This document shows, piece after piece, positions 13,101-28,100 of a stretch of DNA of 64,000 bases (positions within the stretch are counted from its first letter, which is position 1; each line of letters starts with the position of its first letter). The position numbers were made by a program, and so were the translations under genes. The notes under the pieces were generated by a model. It did no database searches and was not told the DNA's origin. It saw nothing but the letters and a program-made list of their open reading frames with translations. Source of the stretch: Epiperipatus broadwayi (taxonomy: Eukaryota; Onychophora; Udeonychophora; Euonychophora; Peripatidae); the NCBI GenBank assembly GCA_028023455.1, contig JAQFVV010000027.1, positions 9,171,845-9,235,844 of the forward strand. The letters are read 5' to 3'.

Positions 13101-16100
13101 ACATAACCACACACATGTGAAAAAGATAAATGATCTCCAATATACATATTTCATGCTAAACCAGTACTACTTATTAGCTGGTCCAGATCATCATCTCCCA
13201 TACATATATATAATCACTACTGAGTTTATATTAAGATAGCAAATCTTCAAAATTTTAATGAGCAGACATCAATTTCCTCCACCCTTCCAACTCTTCAGCT
13301 ATTAATACTATTGAAAATCTATTGATGGAACATCCAAATCCCTTATTGATGCCAATATTATTGTCATGCCCATGTTGACTTTAAATCAATCTGATCCCTC
13401 ATGTATAGGACCTTGTCCATTTAAATATACAGAAGAGAGATGAGCAGGATACAGGCTGAATGTGTAATATTTTAATACAAGTATAATTTATATACTTGGA
13501 CCAACTGATAAGCATGCTGGTTCAGCAGTAAATGCATATTTTGGAGATCAGTCATTATATGTATCGATTGTATGCGATAGTTTGGATAGCTGAAGGGAAA
13601 AGTCTATGTTCAAATCCCTTATAATTACATCTAAACTCTAAGTATATAAATTATACTTTTATTCAAATATTACACATTCAGTCCTGTATCCTACCCATCC
13701 CTCTTCTGTGTATTTAAATAGACAAGGTCCAATATACAAGGGGTCAGAGTGACTTAAAGTCAACATGGTCGTAACAATAATATTGGCATCATCTTAAGAT
13801 TTTCAATAGTATGAATGGCTGAAGAGTTGGAGGGTGGAGTACATAAAAACCTTTCCATTAAATTAAAATTTGAAGATTTAGTCTTAATATAAACTGAGCA
13901 CTGACTATATATATTGTATGGAAGATAACGATCTGGACCAGCTGATGAATGCTGGTTCAGCTCGAATTATGTATATTGGAGATCATTTATCTTTTTTTAT
14001 GTGAGTGATTATGCATATCCAAGGCTCCTCACTGACAAAGGCCACAAAACAGAAACTAGTCTGGGGATATTAGATGAGTAGGCACTAGATGGGGATTTTA
14101 TGCACAAGCCTTCTGGCATCTACTGAAATATTATGAAAAAGTGCATCAAATTCTCTTCACGTTTAAAGAGAAAGAATAATTTTAAAATTAAGAAAACGAA
14201 GGCATTCTTTTAGCCACAAGAAAGTGAATTTAAGTCAAAACATTACTTCGGATTAAAAAAGTAAAATAATTCAAACAATCAAACAATCTTTTTTTAATTT
14301 TTGTTAACCTATTCTTATCTTCTTTTCTGTTCACTGAAAAAGTATTGCATGAATCCTCTTTTATATGTTCAATAATAATATTCACTCTACTCCTGAGCTA
14401 ATTAAAGAATACCGAACATGTCAGCAGTAACTCATCCCTGCCCTGATTCAACAGTAGGTGCCAAACAGATTCAGTAACCCTGGATTTATTTTTTATAGGA
14501 TAATGTAAGAAATAGGTTACCGCTGTTAAAAAAACAATGTTAGCAAATTAAACTGTCGGAAGTTTTATCATTAGATAAAATGTTTGAAAAAATTTCTTTT
14601 TCTTTTAAAACAAAAATTCTCTTTGAACTTGGGACATCATTCCAATAATTTAAAATAAAGATCCTATGACATATCACGAACAAAAACATTTTTAAAAAGC
14701 AATTAAAGGCCATTTTAAATTTAAAAAAAGATTAATATTAAACAATAAAAAAAATATTCTTAAAAAAATGAAACCCCATCCTATTCAGGAATAACTTTGG
14801 ATCAGAACTATTTTTTCCTTGTTTATCTAAGGGTAAATCTAAAGTAATTTTTAGGAATAGTCACCTTTGAAAAGACCGGCTGGCATTATTTGACGTTGTG
14901 ATACCGTACTTTACAGACAGCTTCTTTAGCAGTTGCATATTCTACTGTCGAATATTTGTGCCCTATTTGGAGAAAAAATACCCACACTTAAGGATTTCTT
15001 TGCAGTGACTTCCAGTTCAGTGGCATGTTCTTCCACCAGATATCAAATGAGACATTGCCTCAAAGAAAATGTACAATAAGTTGTTGAGTAGATTAGACTT
15101 TCCGATAATTCAAGATATATTTTCACCACCTAAAACTCGACTCAAGTCAAGATTCCCTTTTTGAATATTCAATCAAGAATCTATAGCCAAAGAATTGTTA
15201 CCTAAAAATGGACTTCTTGGATTATTTTTCTAGATTCAACATAAAACCAGCTGGATTCAATTTTCCTGGACATTAATGGAGTATTATCAACAGATCCAAG
15301 GCAACCAATGGTAATTGCATTTATCTGCTACATAAAAGTGAACCTATAGCAACTGACCTACAGAAATGGATGCACACACTGTAAATCAGTTAGTTAATGA
15401 TCATCTGATCTATAGTTGTAGTGCCAGAATTGAAGACTATATAAAGCCATTAGTGAATTCTAGCTTCTGGTTGGAATTTCTGTAAGTTCCTTTTAATATT
15501 TCGTTAGTAATGAAGCCGTCTAATAATAATAAAAAATCGATATACTAAATAAAATAATTATTAAAAAATTTACTACTATTTTTTTAAACTTTACGATCTT
15601 TGGCAAATGAATTATACCTCAACTCTTACAACTTTGAAAGCAATATTTCTAAATTTAAAATTTCTAAACTAATATTTCTTCTTTATGCCAGTAGTTTTCA
15701 ACTTTTCTTTGTCCATGGGCTCCATTTGAACTTCATTACTCACTTCTAGAACAAAATGGCATTTTGGTATTTTATCATTTTGTACCTCATTTAATTCACC
15801 TCATAAGTTTCATATTATGACAAAGCATTTAATCAATTCTACGCAAAAACAACTACAGTACTTCTATAATGCAAACAAAATTCTTAAGATATGAACTTAT
15901 AGTACCTTTCAATATTCTTTTTCTTTTGCTGATAAAATTCCCACTACAACTAATATTAGGTATTTGAGATCTTATGATAAATATTTCATCAGAGCAACAC
16001 GCTATCTGTTTCATTTTCCAACTGCTTAAAAGCACATTTATTATTAATGACAATGCGAAGTTTATTCATCTCATTGCTCGTTGATCTCTTACATCTTTTG

Positions 16101-19100
16101 CCAGTAACCTATCTGAGCATTAGGAATGGTTTACTAAATTATATGGTCATGTACAATTTTCAAAATAACTTAAGCTTTAAGTGAAAATTCAGATGCATCG
16201 AAAAATTAATTTTGTTGATTTCTTTACTGTCAATGGTATTCTCAAAATACTTTGAAAGCACCAATTCCACTATACAATTTTCAAAGCAATAGAAAATACT
16301 ATAATTCTGATTTCTGTTTTTATAGATATGTCCTTAAATTAAAAATCTTTTTCAGTTCCTTCACAATTCTGAATGATAGTAGTCTCCCATGAATATCTTA
16401 AATGCTTTGTTACTGATGAATGACCCCAAACAGAAAAATCTATCAAAGATTTTTACTTCTTCATTATCAATTTTCAAATTGGTTGTCATCTTTATATGTT
16501 TTCATATTTAGGCGTAATTCTGTTTTTCTTCATTCAGTTCTTTAACTTTCCTAATAAGATTATGAGGCTTTCAACATTTTCAGCTCCAAGCGTGGAATCA
16601 TCAGCATATCTAAGATTATTGACATCTCTTTCATCAATTCTAAATCCACATTCATCTTTGTCCAATCTGTATACCTTCATTACATATTCGGTAAGAAAAA
16701 AAAAGGCCGAACTTGTAAAATAATAATATGCAACCCTGTTCTAACTTCCCTTCAGCCAATATAAAAACAATCTATTTTAACTATATACTTTCAGATCTCA
16801 TATAAAGATTCATCACAAGTATAAGAATACTCTAATGGATCATTTTCATAAAAGCATTGCATAATTCAACTGAATGAATGTAACATATATGGTCCTAAAA
16901 ATGTAGTTTGAATCCCAATATAAACCATGCCTTAATACCTATTTGAAAAGTTATTAGCATTTAAAGTGCTATAATATACCTTAGTAATTTAACGAGCCAA
17001 TCATAAAAATATAGATGAAGTCATATTCCGATGATCTGCCTTGTATCATCAATTACATATGATTACAACATCTACAAAGATTATCCAATAATACCAGCGA
17101 TTTAATAATATACAATTGTAAAGCATGCTCCAATATGCAAATAAACAATATTTCCTTATCACACTCAATCAAGCAAAACAAAAAATAATTAATCCCATTT
17201 TTAAATTTACAACTTTGCTATAAGATTAAATTAATATTTATACATAATATATATTAATGCTCATTTATAGCTCTGTAAATTTCACGATTGTATTGCCAAC
17301 AATTACGTTTATGCAAAGGCATCAGTTTCTACCTCATACTCTGTATTTAAAAACAAAGCAAAACTCTCCATACAGTATTGCCACCCTGTGCCAACCAGAG
17401 TAATCAATGAATGCCAGAAGGCTTGTGCAAAAAATCCCTATCTAATGCCTACTCATCCAATAGGGATTTTATGCACAAGCCTTCTGGCATTCATTGATTA
17501 CTCTGGTTGGCACAGGGTGGCAATACTGTATGGAGAGTTTTGCTTTGTTTATAAACAAATATGTGCTAGTATAAGAGATAGTGATCATGTGATGCTTAAT
17601 GGTTTAATACTCTGTATTTCAAATATATATAACTGTCAGTTACAGTTAATGAATATTATCGTATAAATAATAAAAAAAAAAAAATTATTTCAAAAGTTAT
17701 ACCTGTTCCATCTAGAAATTCATCTTCATCTTTTCTAGTGGACACAATGCGGACCAAGTTATCAGCAAACCGCAAATCTTCCGTTGACAGATGAAGCTGT
17801 TTCTTCAATTCATTATCATGAACTTCAAGCTTGGCTTCGTCCACCTGAAATAATATAAAAATACATAAAAAAAGGTAAATATTTTACTTTGCAATGGCAA
17901 CTTAGTATATTGATAAGTAATATTTACTGAGGCTGTAACCTCGAGAATATGCATGTAAAATGCGATAGTAGGGACCTCTACAGGTGTTTAACCACAAGCT
18001 TACGCTATGGAAGAAAAGAGGGTAAGTTTAAATCTCGATAAGGGCAAAACTTTTGTCATGGCCAATCTCATATTATCTACTGGTTGCTACACTACATGAC
18101 TGGATGTTGGTGATACTATAATCTAATAGTTTACAAATGATGATTTATTAAAAATTATACCTATTTAAAATATGCTATCCTTTTTTAAGAATTAGTTCAG
18201 ATAATAACTCATTCAAATCTGTTTTCTGTTATCTGAAAATTGATTGTAGCAAGAATTATGAATATGCTTATTATTATTTAATTAATAAAATATTTGAATG
18301 ATTAATTACTTTAAAGATCACGTGGTAATCAAGTATTAGAAATTAGAGGTTGAGTTTCAATAAGGAATTTCTAGTTTCTGAATCAATTACTCTATCAATC
18401 TGCTATCAATGCATAGGGTTTCCCAATTGTTATTAATCAGGCAAAACTCTCCATACAGCATTTCCCATTTGATTATTATTATTTAAACTATTTGTGAATA
18501 AGATATATTATAAAATAAATAAAATCATGTGACATCTGATATGTTTACTTACAAACCTTTAAGAGTAGTTATATTCATCTTAATCCAGAGCCATCTACTG
18601 TGAACTTAAGTAATTAATATTCTTATATAAAGATTATAAAACTAACATCATATAATCCTTTATATGCTTATTTACATGCACCCATTAGTAGTTATCTTCA
18701 TCCATTCAAGTCATTTACTGTGACCACGAGTAATCATTGGACACCAAATGGCATGATTTCGTATTATTTGATTACTGAAGCTTACAATAGATGGCTCTAG
18801 AGTAGAGAGTTCATAAAATAAAATAATTAAAATATTAAACTTCACAAAACATCTAATTAATTTAGTAAGCATAATCCTGTCCATAGGATAATGTTGACTA
18901 TGGTTTTTGAAAAACCAAAGATCCCAAAATGTATAGATACTGCAATGGGTTCAGATCTATATGACTAAACAAGTGAATGAGCTTGGGTTGGAAACCTTAT
19001 AGTATTTTCATCTTGGATTCCTAGCTTTATAGTTAACGAAATAGGTAAAAGATGGCTGCTGGAGGGTTGCATTAGATTCTATGATCTAGATGCAGTTCTC

Positions 19101-22100
19101 TCAAATCCAAGGCTCCTCACTGACAAAAGCCACAAGCTAGAAACTACCCTGAGGATTTTGAATGAGTAGGCACTAGATAGGGATTTTATGCGCAAACCTT
19201 CCTGCATCCATTGATTACGAAAGCTTGCTCTTATGGAGAGTTTGGTACTCTGGGAAACAAAATAAATGATGTTTTTAAATTACTATCTTATAACCTCATT
19301 TTTTCTTTTGTAAACAATTAGTGAAAGACATTAGGAAAAATATAAATTGTTAACTATTTATGGAAAGAAAGGTGAGTTTGTGAGATAACGATTAAAAATA
19401 AATATATGTGTTTAAAGAGGGGCACACAAGTAAAAAATATGTGTTCATAGATAAATTTATAATATATTTGAAGTGAGAAGCATTTAAAAAATGTCTGTTT
19501 GAAGTTTATGAATAAGACTTTAACTATGTTAATATCTAAATATTAGAGCGCTTTAAAAATGACACCGGTAATTTTAATTGGTAAAACAAAATAATCAAAA
19601 AAATAAAATCAATACTTAACACGTTTATTTAACAAAGCAAGCAAAAATATTAGTTATTCATTTTTAATTATTTTTTATTAATGCATACTAAAAGTCTTTC
19701 TTTTTTTTGTCAACAAAACTTTTTTTGGCTCTATAAAATAAGGAACTTATCTCACCTCAATAAGAACATCAGAAAGCTGCTTCTTCTGTTTGAATAAAAT
19801 GTTAGTGGCACCGATGACATAACTCCGAACATTTGGATCCATCAAAGTGTCCAGAAATGGTAAAGAAAGGTAAGGATGAAATAAACTACCCTAATAAAAA
19901 AGAAAACAGTTACATCTTTATAAATCAATAGACTTTGGTTCCTGTTTCAAAACATTTTAAAATACAAATAAAAAATAAATAATGAATTCCCAAATTGTAA
20001 TAATGAGTAATAATTCAGACAAATTTCTGACCGCTATGAAAGCAAAAATTGGTCTTCCAAAAAACCAAAGCAAGTTAGACATTTCCTCTCCTCTTTATAA
20101 AGTTTGTAATTTGCCTAATTCCCCCCCATAAAGTTTGTAATTTGCCTAAAAATACAGAGGCTAAACTCTCCATACAGTAGCGCCACTCAGTGCAAACCAG
20201 AATAATCAATGGCTGCAAGAAGGTGTGTGTATAAGTTTCTAGCTTGTGGATTTCATCAGTGAGGAGCCTTGGATCTGAGAGCACAGCACCTAGATCTTAG
20301 GATCTAATGCTCTCAGATCCAAGACTCCTCACTGATGAAAGCCACAAGCTAGAAACTAGTATGGAGATATTGAATGAGTAGGCAGTAGATAGGGATTTTA
20401 TGCACAAACTTTCTTGCATCCAGTGATTACTCTGGCTTGCACTGAGTGGCGTAACAGTATGGAGAGTTTAGCCTCTAAGAAACAGCTTGGGTAAGCATAA
20501 AGAATGGTTAACATGATGTTTAATAGTTTTTCTAAAAATAAACAAGTACAATAATTACAGAAGTCTCATCTGTATATTATATGACATCAACTCACAGCTT
20601 TTGATCTTCTTCAATGATTTTTCCATAAAAAATTTTTAATTTCATAAAAATTCCACTTAATTCTTTTCATGATATATCTTCTATCTTCTTAATGAAAGTA
20701 ATTAAAATGCCAATGTTAAATTATATATATGTTTGCCTTGCCTACAACTATTACAACAATGTGTCTCAGCGAAAAGGTGATAACGCCAGCAGCAGCATCC
20801 CTGATTCAGTAAGTGTTAGGTAGTAACATTTACCACAAAAATTTTAAAATACCAATATGCTACATCATGAGTTATGACATTGGGTTTCCTATCTTCATAG
20901 TCGTCTTCAGTGGTCTTCCTTCCATTGCTCACATACTTTTAGACTAACTTAAAATAAAATTTAAAGCTATAGCAGTGATCCATATGGTATGAATCAAAAT
21001 TATCCTGATTTATATTGTAACTCCTTATTCGGACATGCTAGTACATCAAACTTTTTGTGAATAGCTAAACTACATCACTATGTAACGTGCATTGATTCAG
21101 AGCTGGAGATGCAGGAAGCATGGAGAATAACAGTTCCCCGGTTTCCTTCTTACTGAGATATAATATGCTTTAAATTTATTTTAGCCTATCATTCACTGGT
21201 AAGCAGTAACAAGTTGCAACAACAAATTGCCAATCCCAAAAATGACATAATCTTATGGGAAATTCTACTATTTAATTTATGCAAAAGACCAAAATGCATA
21301 TTTATAGAATATAATCTCTTTAGTCCACTCTTTCTATGACAATCTTACAAGATTTCCTCTGCCTTCTCAGTTCAAGATGTGACTTGAAACAATCCTCAAA
21401 TTTGGACAATCCAGATAACAGCGCAATGAATATACAATAAACAAATATTCAAGTCACTAAAGACGATCATCACCATTTTTTTTACATAAACATTATATTC
21501 CAATATTCTGTCAATCCTAATAATCACATAATTAGGTTATTAGGATAATTAAATGGAATGGTTGAATTCAACTTGCTACTGAATACTCGATTATTATTCT
21601 CTCCCTAATAACTATCTATTATTTGTTTGTAATCAGTTATAATGAATGATAATCCCACGTAATGTCTCAGTATGCCTAATATTCTTAAATGACTTACATA
21701 AAGACAAGTCAAACGTTCAATTTCAATTGGAACTATCTTAGTTATGAATTTGTATGCAAATTTCCAAAATCACTTTCAAGCAACATTCAATTATTTTGCC
21801 TTTCTTAGCAATTCTAAAGAAATACTTCAGTACTACTATGTTTATTAAATATATACATACTGATTATATTCATCTTTTTTAAACTCTCAACAGTTACTGA
21901 TCTACTTGACCAAGTTTAATCTAGTTTCTTTGATCCATAGCTTTCTTTGTGAACATCACTCCAGAAAACATGCTTCTTTCCTTTACAATTTTTTGAGATT
22001 CAGTTTAAAACTTCAGCTGCACATTTACTGCTAATTTTTTTTTTTTTTTAGCAACATGTCCAATCCAGTTTCATTTTCAACTTTTTAATTCTTCCAATAT

Positions 22101-25100
22101 TTAATTACGTTCTTGTTTTGTATTGTGCTTCCAATCTCATATCTCTCCATATTTTATTGCGTGATCTGAAGTCTTGCAAGGAAATCAAGTCATATATCAC
22201 GTGACCTGATTTTATAAGCTGGTATTAGCATATTCAAGTGCTTTAAAACGCTGGTTGAAGAAGCGCTTTCAAGGTATTATCCCTCATAATTACAGCCAAA
22301 ATAGTAATAGTTGTTGTGATATTATTAACTGGTAATATATGCAAATGTATATGTAAATTAATCAGCTAGTCCATTTTCTAGAGATAGCGAAGCATGTGTT
22401 GCTTCTATCAATTGCGTTATTGTTGTTGATGATAATATGTGCTTCTTTTATCTTCCTTTTGTAGTCATAAGTTATTACAAATGTTATAGCGCTTTACAAG
22501 CTTTTTAGAATATCCTTACCCTCAGACTGGTTTGTAGCTCTGGCTGTCAGCAGTGAGGCGTTATGATATTCCAGCATTAGATTTAAAATACCAGATCAAA
22601 CATAGCACTTTTTAAGTAGAAAATCTGAAATTTTCAGACATTTGTATGTCTTCAAATCCAGCTACACTATATATTAATAGCTTTAATAATATAAAATCGC
22701 CAAAGCTTTAAAAGCATAAACAATAATTGCAAGGCTTTGGTGACTTTATATTGCTAAAGCTATTATTATATGTGTATCTGAACTTGGTTCAGTCCCATAT
22801 GGCTATTTAAGTTAGATAGCTGGATTTGAAGACATAAGGATGACTGAAAATTTCAGATTTTCTACTTAATAGTCAAACATCAGATAAAGTTTTGGGCTTG
22901 ACCTGGTATTTTAAATCTAATGTTGAAATATCCTAGCGTCTCACTGACAACAGCCAATCTGGGATAGAGATATTCTGAAAAGCTTGTTAAGAGCTATTGA
23001 CATGCTCATTAGATAACATTTACAATACAAGCTTATAAAATTAGGTCATGTGATATATGACTTGATTTCATCGCAATTATTATTTTTGCTTTTAAGGCTT
23101 TGGAGATTTTATATTGCTAAAGCTATTAATATATGGTGTATCTGAACTTGGTTCAGTGCCATATGGCTATTTAAGTTAGATAGCTGGATTTGAAGACATA
23201 TGAATGTCTGAAAATTTCAGATTTTTACACAATAGTTCAACATTAGACAAAGTTCTGGACTTGACCTGATATTTTAAATCTAATGCTGAAATCATTGATG
23301 ACAGCCAGAGCTAGAAAGCGGTCCAAGGATATTCTGAAAAGCTTGTTAGAGCTATTGACATGCTCATTATATAAGATCTGAAGTCTTTATATTGTTTTTC
23401 TCTTAATCATCCAAGTCCCAGATGTATATATAAGAAATGATAAAAACATATATTAAGAACTTTTTTTTTCCAAACACAGATATATTTTATTAAATTATTT
23501 CTATCAAAAGAATTCCATCTACGTTTAATTCTATGGTTAATCTCATTCATTATGTTTTCATTCATATTAATAATCTTATCAGGATAATTGTAGTTGTTAC
23601 CTTCTAATATACTATTATTATTGATTTATTTTCTTCTGAGAAAATCCATTAAATATTATTTTAGTCTTTTTAGCAAAGCCCTTACTTTTCACTTTTATCT
23701 GATAAATCTTGCAACATTTTCTGAATCTCTGAGGCATATTAAAATCAGCATATCATATGCAAAATCTAAATAACTTAAATAATCTCCATATTCTTTTACT
23801 ACCTTAGCTTCCCATTTTAATCCCAAAAAATATTTCTTGTAAAACTGCTGTAAAAACATTTGGAACTATGGAATCATTCTATTGTGCACCCTTACCATGT
23901 TAGTCTGGTAGTATTACCAGTGTCTTTTGGTCACATTTTCATATATATCCTTCAGAATATGATAAAATCGAGCCTATACCTTAATCCAAAGCCTTAATCA
24001 CTATGAAAATGCTGATACAATTACTGTCTTTTCATAATCTACACATCCAAAGTACAATAGCAACTCATAATCATTGGTCCTTACTGTAATTTCTCTCAAT
24101 ACTTGGATAAAATCCACTGCGCTAAAATCATTTTTAAATTTAGCTTATTCTTTTTGTTGGTTAAAACTCAATATTTTCTCGAAATGAGTTGTAATTACCC
24201 TGGTAAAGATTTTGTATGGAACTAACAGGTCTGTAATTTCCAGTATCTTCTTTATTACCTTTCTTAAATATCAATATTACTACAGCATTCCTCCAATCAT
24301 TTAGTATATCTTTATCATTTAGACATTTGTTATATAATTTTTTCTAACAATTTATTTCTTCACCTGCTTCTTTCAAAATATCAATTATAATTCCATTATT
24401 TTCTAGAGTTTTTCCTTTCTTCATAGATTTAAATGTCTGCCTCCTTTATTTAAAATATTTGGCAATTCAGAAGATGTAATTATAAAAGCTACTTTGTATT
24501 TTTCTTCTTTATTACTATACCTTTTTTTATAGGGAATTTTAACCCAGACTTTCAAACTCCCTTTTATCATCCACTCCATCTTATACGACCTATACACATG
24601 ACCACATACATGCAAAAAAGATAAATGATTTCCAATATATGTAATTTTGTGCTTAACCAGCACTCATCAGTTGATCCAGATCATCATTTACCATACATAT
24701 ATATATTACCAGTGCTCAGTTTATATTAAGACAGCAAATCTTCAAACTTTAATGGACAGGTTTCAATCTTCTCCACTCTCCAACTTTTCAGCCATCCATA
24801 TCATTGAAAATCTAATGAAGGCATGTTCAAAGCCCTTGTTTGTCAATTTTGTTGGCTGAAGAGTTGGAGAATGAAGAAGATTTAAGCCTGTTCATTGAAG
24901 TTTAAAGATTTGCTATCTTAATATACACTGAGCACTAATTATATATGTGTGGGACATGATAATGTAGAACAACTAATGAGTGCTGGTTCAGCAGGAAATA
25001 TGTTTATTGGAGATCATTTATCTTTTTACATATATGTGGTCATGTGTATTGGTTGTATAAGATGGAGTGGATGACAAAAGGGAGTTATGAAAGTCTGGGT

Positions 25101-28100
25101 TCAAATCCTTTATAATTATATCTAGCTTAAAAGTATATATATTATTCTTGTATTTAAATATACTTTTTTTGTAAAATTCTTTCACAGGCTTTACGATATA
25201 AACATTTAATGACATATTTATTTTATCTATTCATTTAGATTTAGACAAAGATATCCAGTTTAATGAAGTCAAAACATTTCATTGTAATCTTAAAAATGGA
25301 AAGGTTGTAGGTAACACATGATCACCATTTCTTATGCTGGCACATACTGTATGGAGAGTTTTGCCTGTTTTAAAGGCTGTAGGTACTGATGAAATACCTG
25401 GCAAATTTTTAAAACATGTTGGTGATATGGAAGTTTCAAAAATATTGGAATTTTTTAAGAATATCTGGACTCACAAAATTGTGCCTTCCGATCTTCAAGA
25501 TGTTTTTATTGTTCCAATTTTTAAAAACAAAGGGAATAGAAAGATTGTGGTAGTTATTGCGGAATATTGCTTTTATTGATTTGTTCTAGGCATTTGATTC
25601 AGTTAAAAAGACAGATCTATGGCATTATTTGAAATTAGTTAGTTGTCGACCAAAATGTATTCGTATTATATGGCTTTTACATGATGAAATGAGAGGAAGT
25701 GTTATTACGACAGGTAAAAAATCTGAGGCATTTAAAATGAAAACTGATGTGAAATAAGGATATGTATTTGTTCTAATATTGTTTTCAATTTTTATGACAG
25801 TGATCTATAGAATTGTTTATAGGCTGCTTAATCAGATAGGGATCAAGATACGATACAAGTTTGCTAGTGGAATTTTTAATTTGAATCGATTAAAAACAAA
25901 AACAAGAATTTCATCTTGATGGATTCTGGATTTACAGTATGCTGATGATTATGCTATTTTTACAAGCTCAAAAGATGATTTACAGAAAATTCTTAATATT
26001 TTGAATGTAATTTATAAAGATCTTAGATTATTAATTAATGTTCAAAAATCTCAAAATTCTTTATCAGCCATGATAGGAAAATTTTTTTAACAATTTTCAG
26101 TTTGGATAGTTATCAACTTCAGTATGTAAACCAATTTAAATATTTTAGTAGTTTTATAACTAGAAAGGTGGATTTAGGTGTTAAGATTTGACACAACCTC
26201 CAACATATATGCTTTTAACAAGTTAAAAGATAATATTTCACCATAGGGAAATAACTACTGCAATTAAGCTGTATACAGAGCTATTTTATTAAATTCATTG
26301 CATGGATGTGAAACTTAGACACCTTATTGGTCCATATAAAGGCATTAAAAAAATTTCATTTAAGGACGTTCCACAACATTTTAAAAATACAATGGCAAAA
26401 TTTTAAACCCAATGAATATGTCCTTCAGCTTTCTGGATGTGATACTATGTATTCCCCCATTATAAAATACATTTTTGTTAGACTGGACATGTAAAACAAA
26501 TGAAGAATGGAAGACTTTCTAAAAGAGTATTTTGATGTAATGTACTGTAGCTTCTTAAGCTAAGTCAAGAACCTCTCAGCAATTATGCCCAGAGAAACCT
26601 GTTAGTCACTTTATTTTCCATTCCCCAATTTTCTTCTGTAAAAATCCTCTGAATAGCTATCTGTAAAAATCCTCTGAATAGCTATAAGTTTTCTCAAGAT
26701 GTGGCCATTACGTTTTTGGGCCTTATGTTGAGAGCAAACTTTAAACTTTGAAAAAACTTGAATAGGAGCGTCATCTATGTTATAAGGATTATCTCAAAGA
26801 CATTATTAAAAAATGCAGTTTCAATTGTTTCCATAAAACATTTGGAGATCTACAATTAGACATCATGTTGAAGTATTTCAGAAAGGAAAGTTTTAAACCA
26901 CTAAACATCATATGACCACCATTCTTTATGCTTACACAAGGAGAGTTTAGTCTCTGTGTAAAGAAAAATTTTCTGCTGAGAAAACTAAAAGCTAACATTA
27001 ACAAAATATCAAGTAAACAAAGAAATGAACAAGCATGTTCTATATGTGGACATATTGGTGGTTTACAGATTGGTTTATATAGTCATAGCAAAACTCATTT
27101 CTGGAGTAGTCTTTTTTCTCCCCCCCTCCCCCCAAATTCCTTTCAGGAATGGAATGGCCATACTCATTTTTGAATGACTGTTTATTATTATTGTTGAAAC
27201 AATTTTCCTTCCAATATCAAAATGTTGTTTATATTTTTTAAGACCGATTCTTTTCTATAAGGTTATTGCTGATTTCAAAATTACATTTTCTTACATCATC
27301 ATCAACTTTTTTGTCCTACCATTTTACATAATTTCAGACATCTAATTCTACTAATTTTTCAATTTTCTTACACTCTAAAATGAAGTCTGAACCTGCTAAT
27401 TATAGGACTCTACTTTTCATGAGATTCCTCACAGTGATATTTGTAATCTGATAATTATTCTTCTGACAACGGACTGAAAAAAAAACTATCACAAATACAA
27501 CATTCCATTAAACGTAAAATATGTTACCGAGATATGCATAGAAAATTTGATTTAAATGAATTTACTATTATATTCGTACATGATTCATAAACAATCAAGC
27601 TTATGAAATCAACAACTATTATTTGTATTTTTCTTCATACTTATAAATTACACTTCAGATTGTTTCCCCAACATATATAATCCAACAATGGCAACGAAAA
27701 TATATCAGTTCTGATGACAGATGTAATGATCTTGTTAAAAGCATTTTGCATGCTAAGCAAAATAAATATCCATTTTTTGATGTTTCCTATATATTAGACA
27801 ATCACGGGCAAATTGAAATGATAAAAACTTTGAGGAGGTTCAACGATCTGAGCTAAATTCAGCAGAAATGCATCGTGGAGATCACTTTCTTTTTCTATAT
27901 CTTTTATTCATTTGTTTGAAGACTAGAATGTTTTGTAGATATTTAAATTTATTTTTTATCATGTATACAGATATCAGAATAAAGCAAAGTCTTTTCCTTT
28001 CTTAAAACGTGTTTATTTGATTGATTGTATTATTCATTAATCTGTGTCTGAAGCTGTATAAATTTAGTATACTTTAACTGTCGCTTGGTGGCGCTAAGTA

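Larger units (their letters stand above)
25240..27110 (+). pseudogene. LINE-beta RT and C-terminal zinc finger, multiply interrupted
   Basis: Plus-strand remnant. In order: KNGKVVG then TDEIPGKFLKHVGD (RT linker), DLQDVFIVPIFKNKG, a DLFQAFDSVKKTDLWHYLKL stretch, LQYADDYAIFTSSKDDLQKI (YADD active site), IKALKKFHLRTFHN, and finally CSICGHIGGLQIGLYSHSKT (a C-terminal C2H2 finger). It is broken by an FB13 mini-element at 25314-25372, a LINE-alpha tail at about 26527-26635 and an FB13 piece at 26893-26960, plus stops and frameshifts. Confidence 0.85.
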
